A stretch of DNA of 35,276 nt from an uncultured Bacilli bacterium. GTDB lineage: Bacteria; Bacillota_I; Bacilli_A; RFN20; CAG-826. The stretch spans positions 1 through 35,276 of the forward strand of contig CALVXH010000009.1 of assembly GCA_944368945.1 (NCBI GenBank). The letters run 5' to 3'. Shown here piece by piece: positions 34,834-35,276 of the stretch (its first letter is position 1; every line of letters begins with the position of its first letter). A model generated the notes under the pieces. It was not told the DNA's origin. It did not search any database and saw only the letters and a list, made by a program, of their open reading frames with translations. The translations under genes and the position numbers were made by a program.

Positions 34834-34862
34834 ATTTTAAACCACATATAGAATATATACAA
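34834..34862 (-). promoter_or_regulatory. Candidate promoter for the hemolysin III gene
   Basis: Minus strand TTGTAT (34857-34862), 17-nt spacer, TAAAAT (34834-34839, 5/6). Transcription would start near 34827, just at the inverted repeat, giving a leader of about 33 nt. Confidence 0.45.
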
Positions 34863-34947
34863 TATAGTTAATTTTATTTTTAATTTAATATTCAATTTTA
34901 TTCAAGAAAATGTAACTTTTTGCTATCAAAATGGTAATTTTTATATA

Positions 34948-34976
34948 TTGCACTCACTATCTTTCTTTGATATAAT
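34948..34976 (+). promoter_or_regulatory. tRNA-Ser promoter
   Basis: TTGCAC (4/6) at 34948, exactly 17 nt, and a perfect TATAAT at 34971-34976. Predicted start is about 34983, five bases before the mature tRNA. This is the best-formed housekeeping promoter in the window. Confidence 0.85.
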
Positions 34977-34987
34977 TTTAAGGCTAT

Positions 34988-35077
34988 GGAGTAATACCCA
35001 AGTGGTGAAGGGGCTTCCCTGCTAAGGAAGTAGATCGGGAAACCGGTGCGTGAGTTCGATCCTCACTTACTCCGCCA
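34988..35077 (+). tRNA. tRNA-Ser (anticodon GCU)
   Basis: Acceptor stem GGAGTAA pairs with TTACTCC, followed by discriminator G and an encoded CCA at 35075-35077. The anticodon stem CTTCC/GGAAG encloses the loop CTGCTAA with anticodon GCT at 35021-35023, reading AGC and AGU. A long variable arm (CGG GAAA CCG) is as expected for tRNA-Ser, and the T-loop GTTCGATCC is canonical. It is a single tRNA with its own promoter and terminator. Confidence 0.97.
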
Positions 35078-35092
35078 TTATATTTAAGAAAT

Positions 35093-35119
35093 CCGATATC
35101 GCAAAATATCGGTTTTTTT
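35093..35119 (+). terminator. Rho-independent terminator after tRNA-Ser
   Basis: CCGATAT and ATATCGG form a 7-bp stem around CGCAAA, followed by seven T, 16 bases past the tRNA end. Between here and 35243 I see only AT-rich sequence; TTGATC, 16 nt, TAAACT is a weak promoter guess for the gene beyond the edge. Confidence 0.85.
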
Positions 35120-35243
35120 ATGCACATTTTTGATCGCTAAAAATAAACTAATAAACTTTCTCAAAATTATTATATTAATTAATTTTAGTAATATTATTGA
35201 TACGTCAAAATTTAACACTCTTACAAAAAGTCAGTAAAAAGAT

Positions 35244-35273
35244 ATCCTCTTAGGTGTAAAAACTTAGGAGGAT
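35244..35273 (+). promoter_or_regulatory. Hairpin hiding a Shine-Dalgarno at the right edge
   Basis: ATCCTCTTAGG pairs with CTTAGGAGGAT (11 bp including two G-U) around TGTAAAAA. The 3' arm contains AGGAGG with the right spacing for an ATG just outside the window. With T following, it could instead act as an attenuator. The gene itself is not visible. Confidence 0.5.
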
Positions 35274-35276
35274 TTT

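Overview
The window is a compact, low-GC bacterial chromosome segment. TGG encodes Trp and TGA acts as a stop: the 673-aa ABC gene ends in a TGA overlapping the next ATG, as does the CPBP gene. This argues against Mycoplasma/Spiroplasma code 4. An RNA polymerase delta subunit (RpoE), an lgt-ppaX pair, discriminating-type GltX, the MEP pathway (IspF) and an oxygen-sensitive class III ribonucleotide reductase together suggest an anaerobic, probably gut-associated, reduced-genome member of the Bacilli (RF39, Erysipelotrichales or Acholeplasma-like relatives). That placement is an inference. No transposase, integrase, phage gene or CRISPR array is visible.

Layout, left to right. (1) 89-5319, all leftward: ychF, ispF, gltX, rpoE, fba and a CysQ/IMPase-type phosphatase, nearly contiguous, with a terminator just before the last gene. 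(2) 5443-10241: two tandem ABC proteins, each an ATPase fused to a MacB-type permease, overlapping by 4 bp. The first is preceded by a perfect 12-bp inverted repeat with the ribosome-binding site in its loop. (3) 10285-15521: ppaX-like phosphatase, a long lgt and uvrA, leftward. (4) 15714-17534: typA/bipA, rightward, ending at a bidirectional terminator. (5) 17653-22743: a leftward cls - ABC ATPase - FtsX permease operon. (6) 22819-26169: a leftward yigZ - mrp - pepP - HAD operon, divergent from a rightward zinc-ribbon CPBP protease - TraX - trxA group across only 30 bp. (7) 28361-30638: leftward envelope genes (O-antigen-ligase-like, VanZ-like, small membrane protein). (8) 30781-33898: nrdG-nrdD, where NrdD carries a C-terminal CPNC redoxin domain. 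(9) 34078-34794 hemolysin III-like, then tRNA-Ser(GCU) with its own promoter and terminator. The right edge ends in a hairpin that hides a Shine-Dalgarno for a rightward gene outside the window.

Most genes are housekeeping. The features most worth a second look are regulatory: consensus TATAAT boxes only 6-7 nt from the ATG of uvrA and cls with no Shine-Dalgarno (likely leaderless mRNAs), a 30-bp palindromic divergent promoter, perfect inverted repeats at several gene starts, and the NrdD-redoxin fusion. I found no convincing wholly new multi-gene system. The closest candidate is the tandem fused ABC pair with its hairpin leader. No gene-free stretch exceeds 300 bases.
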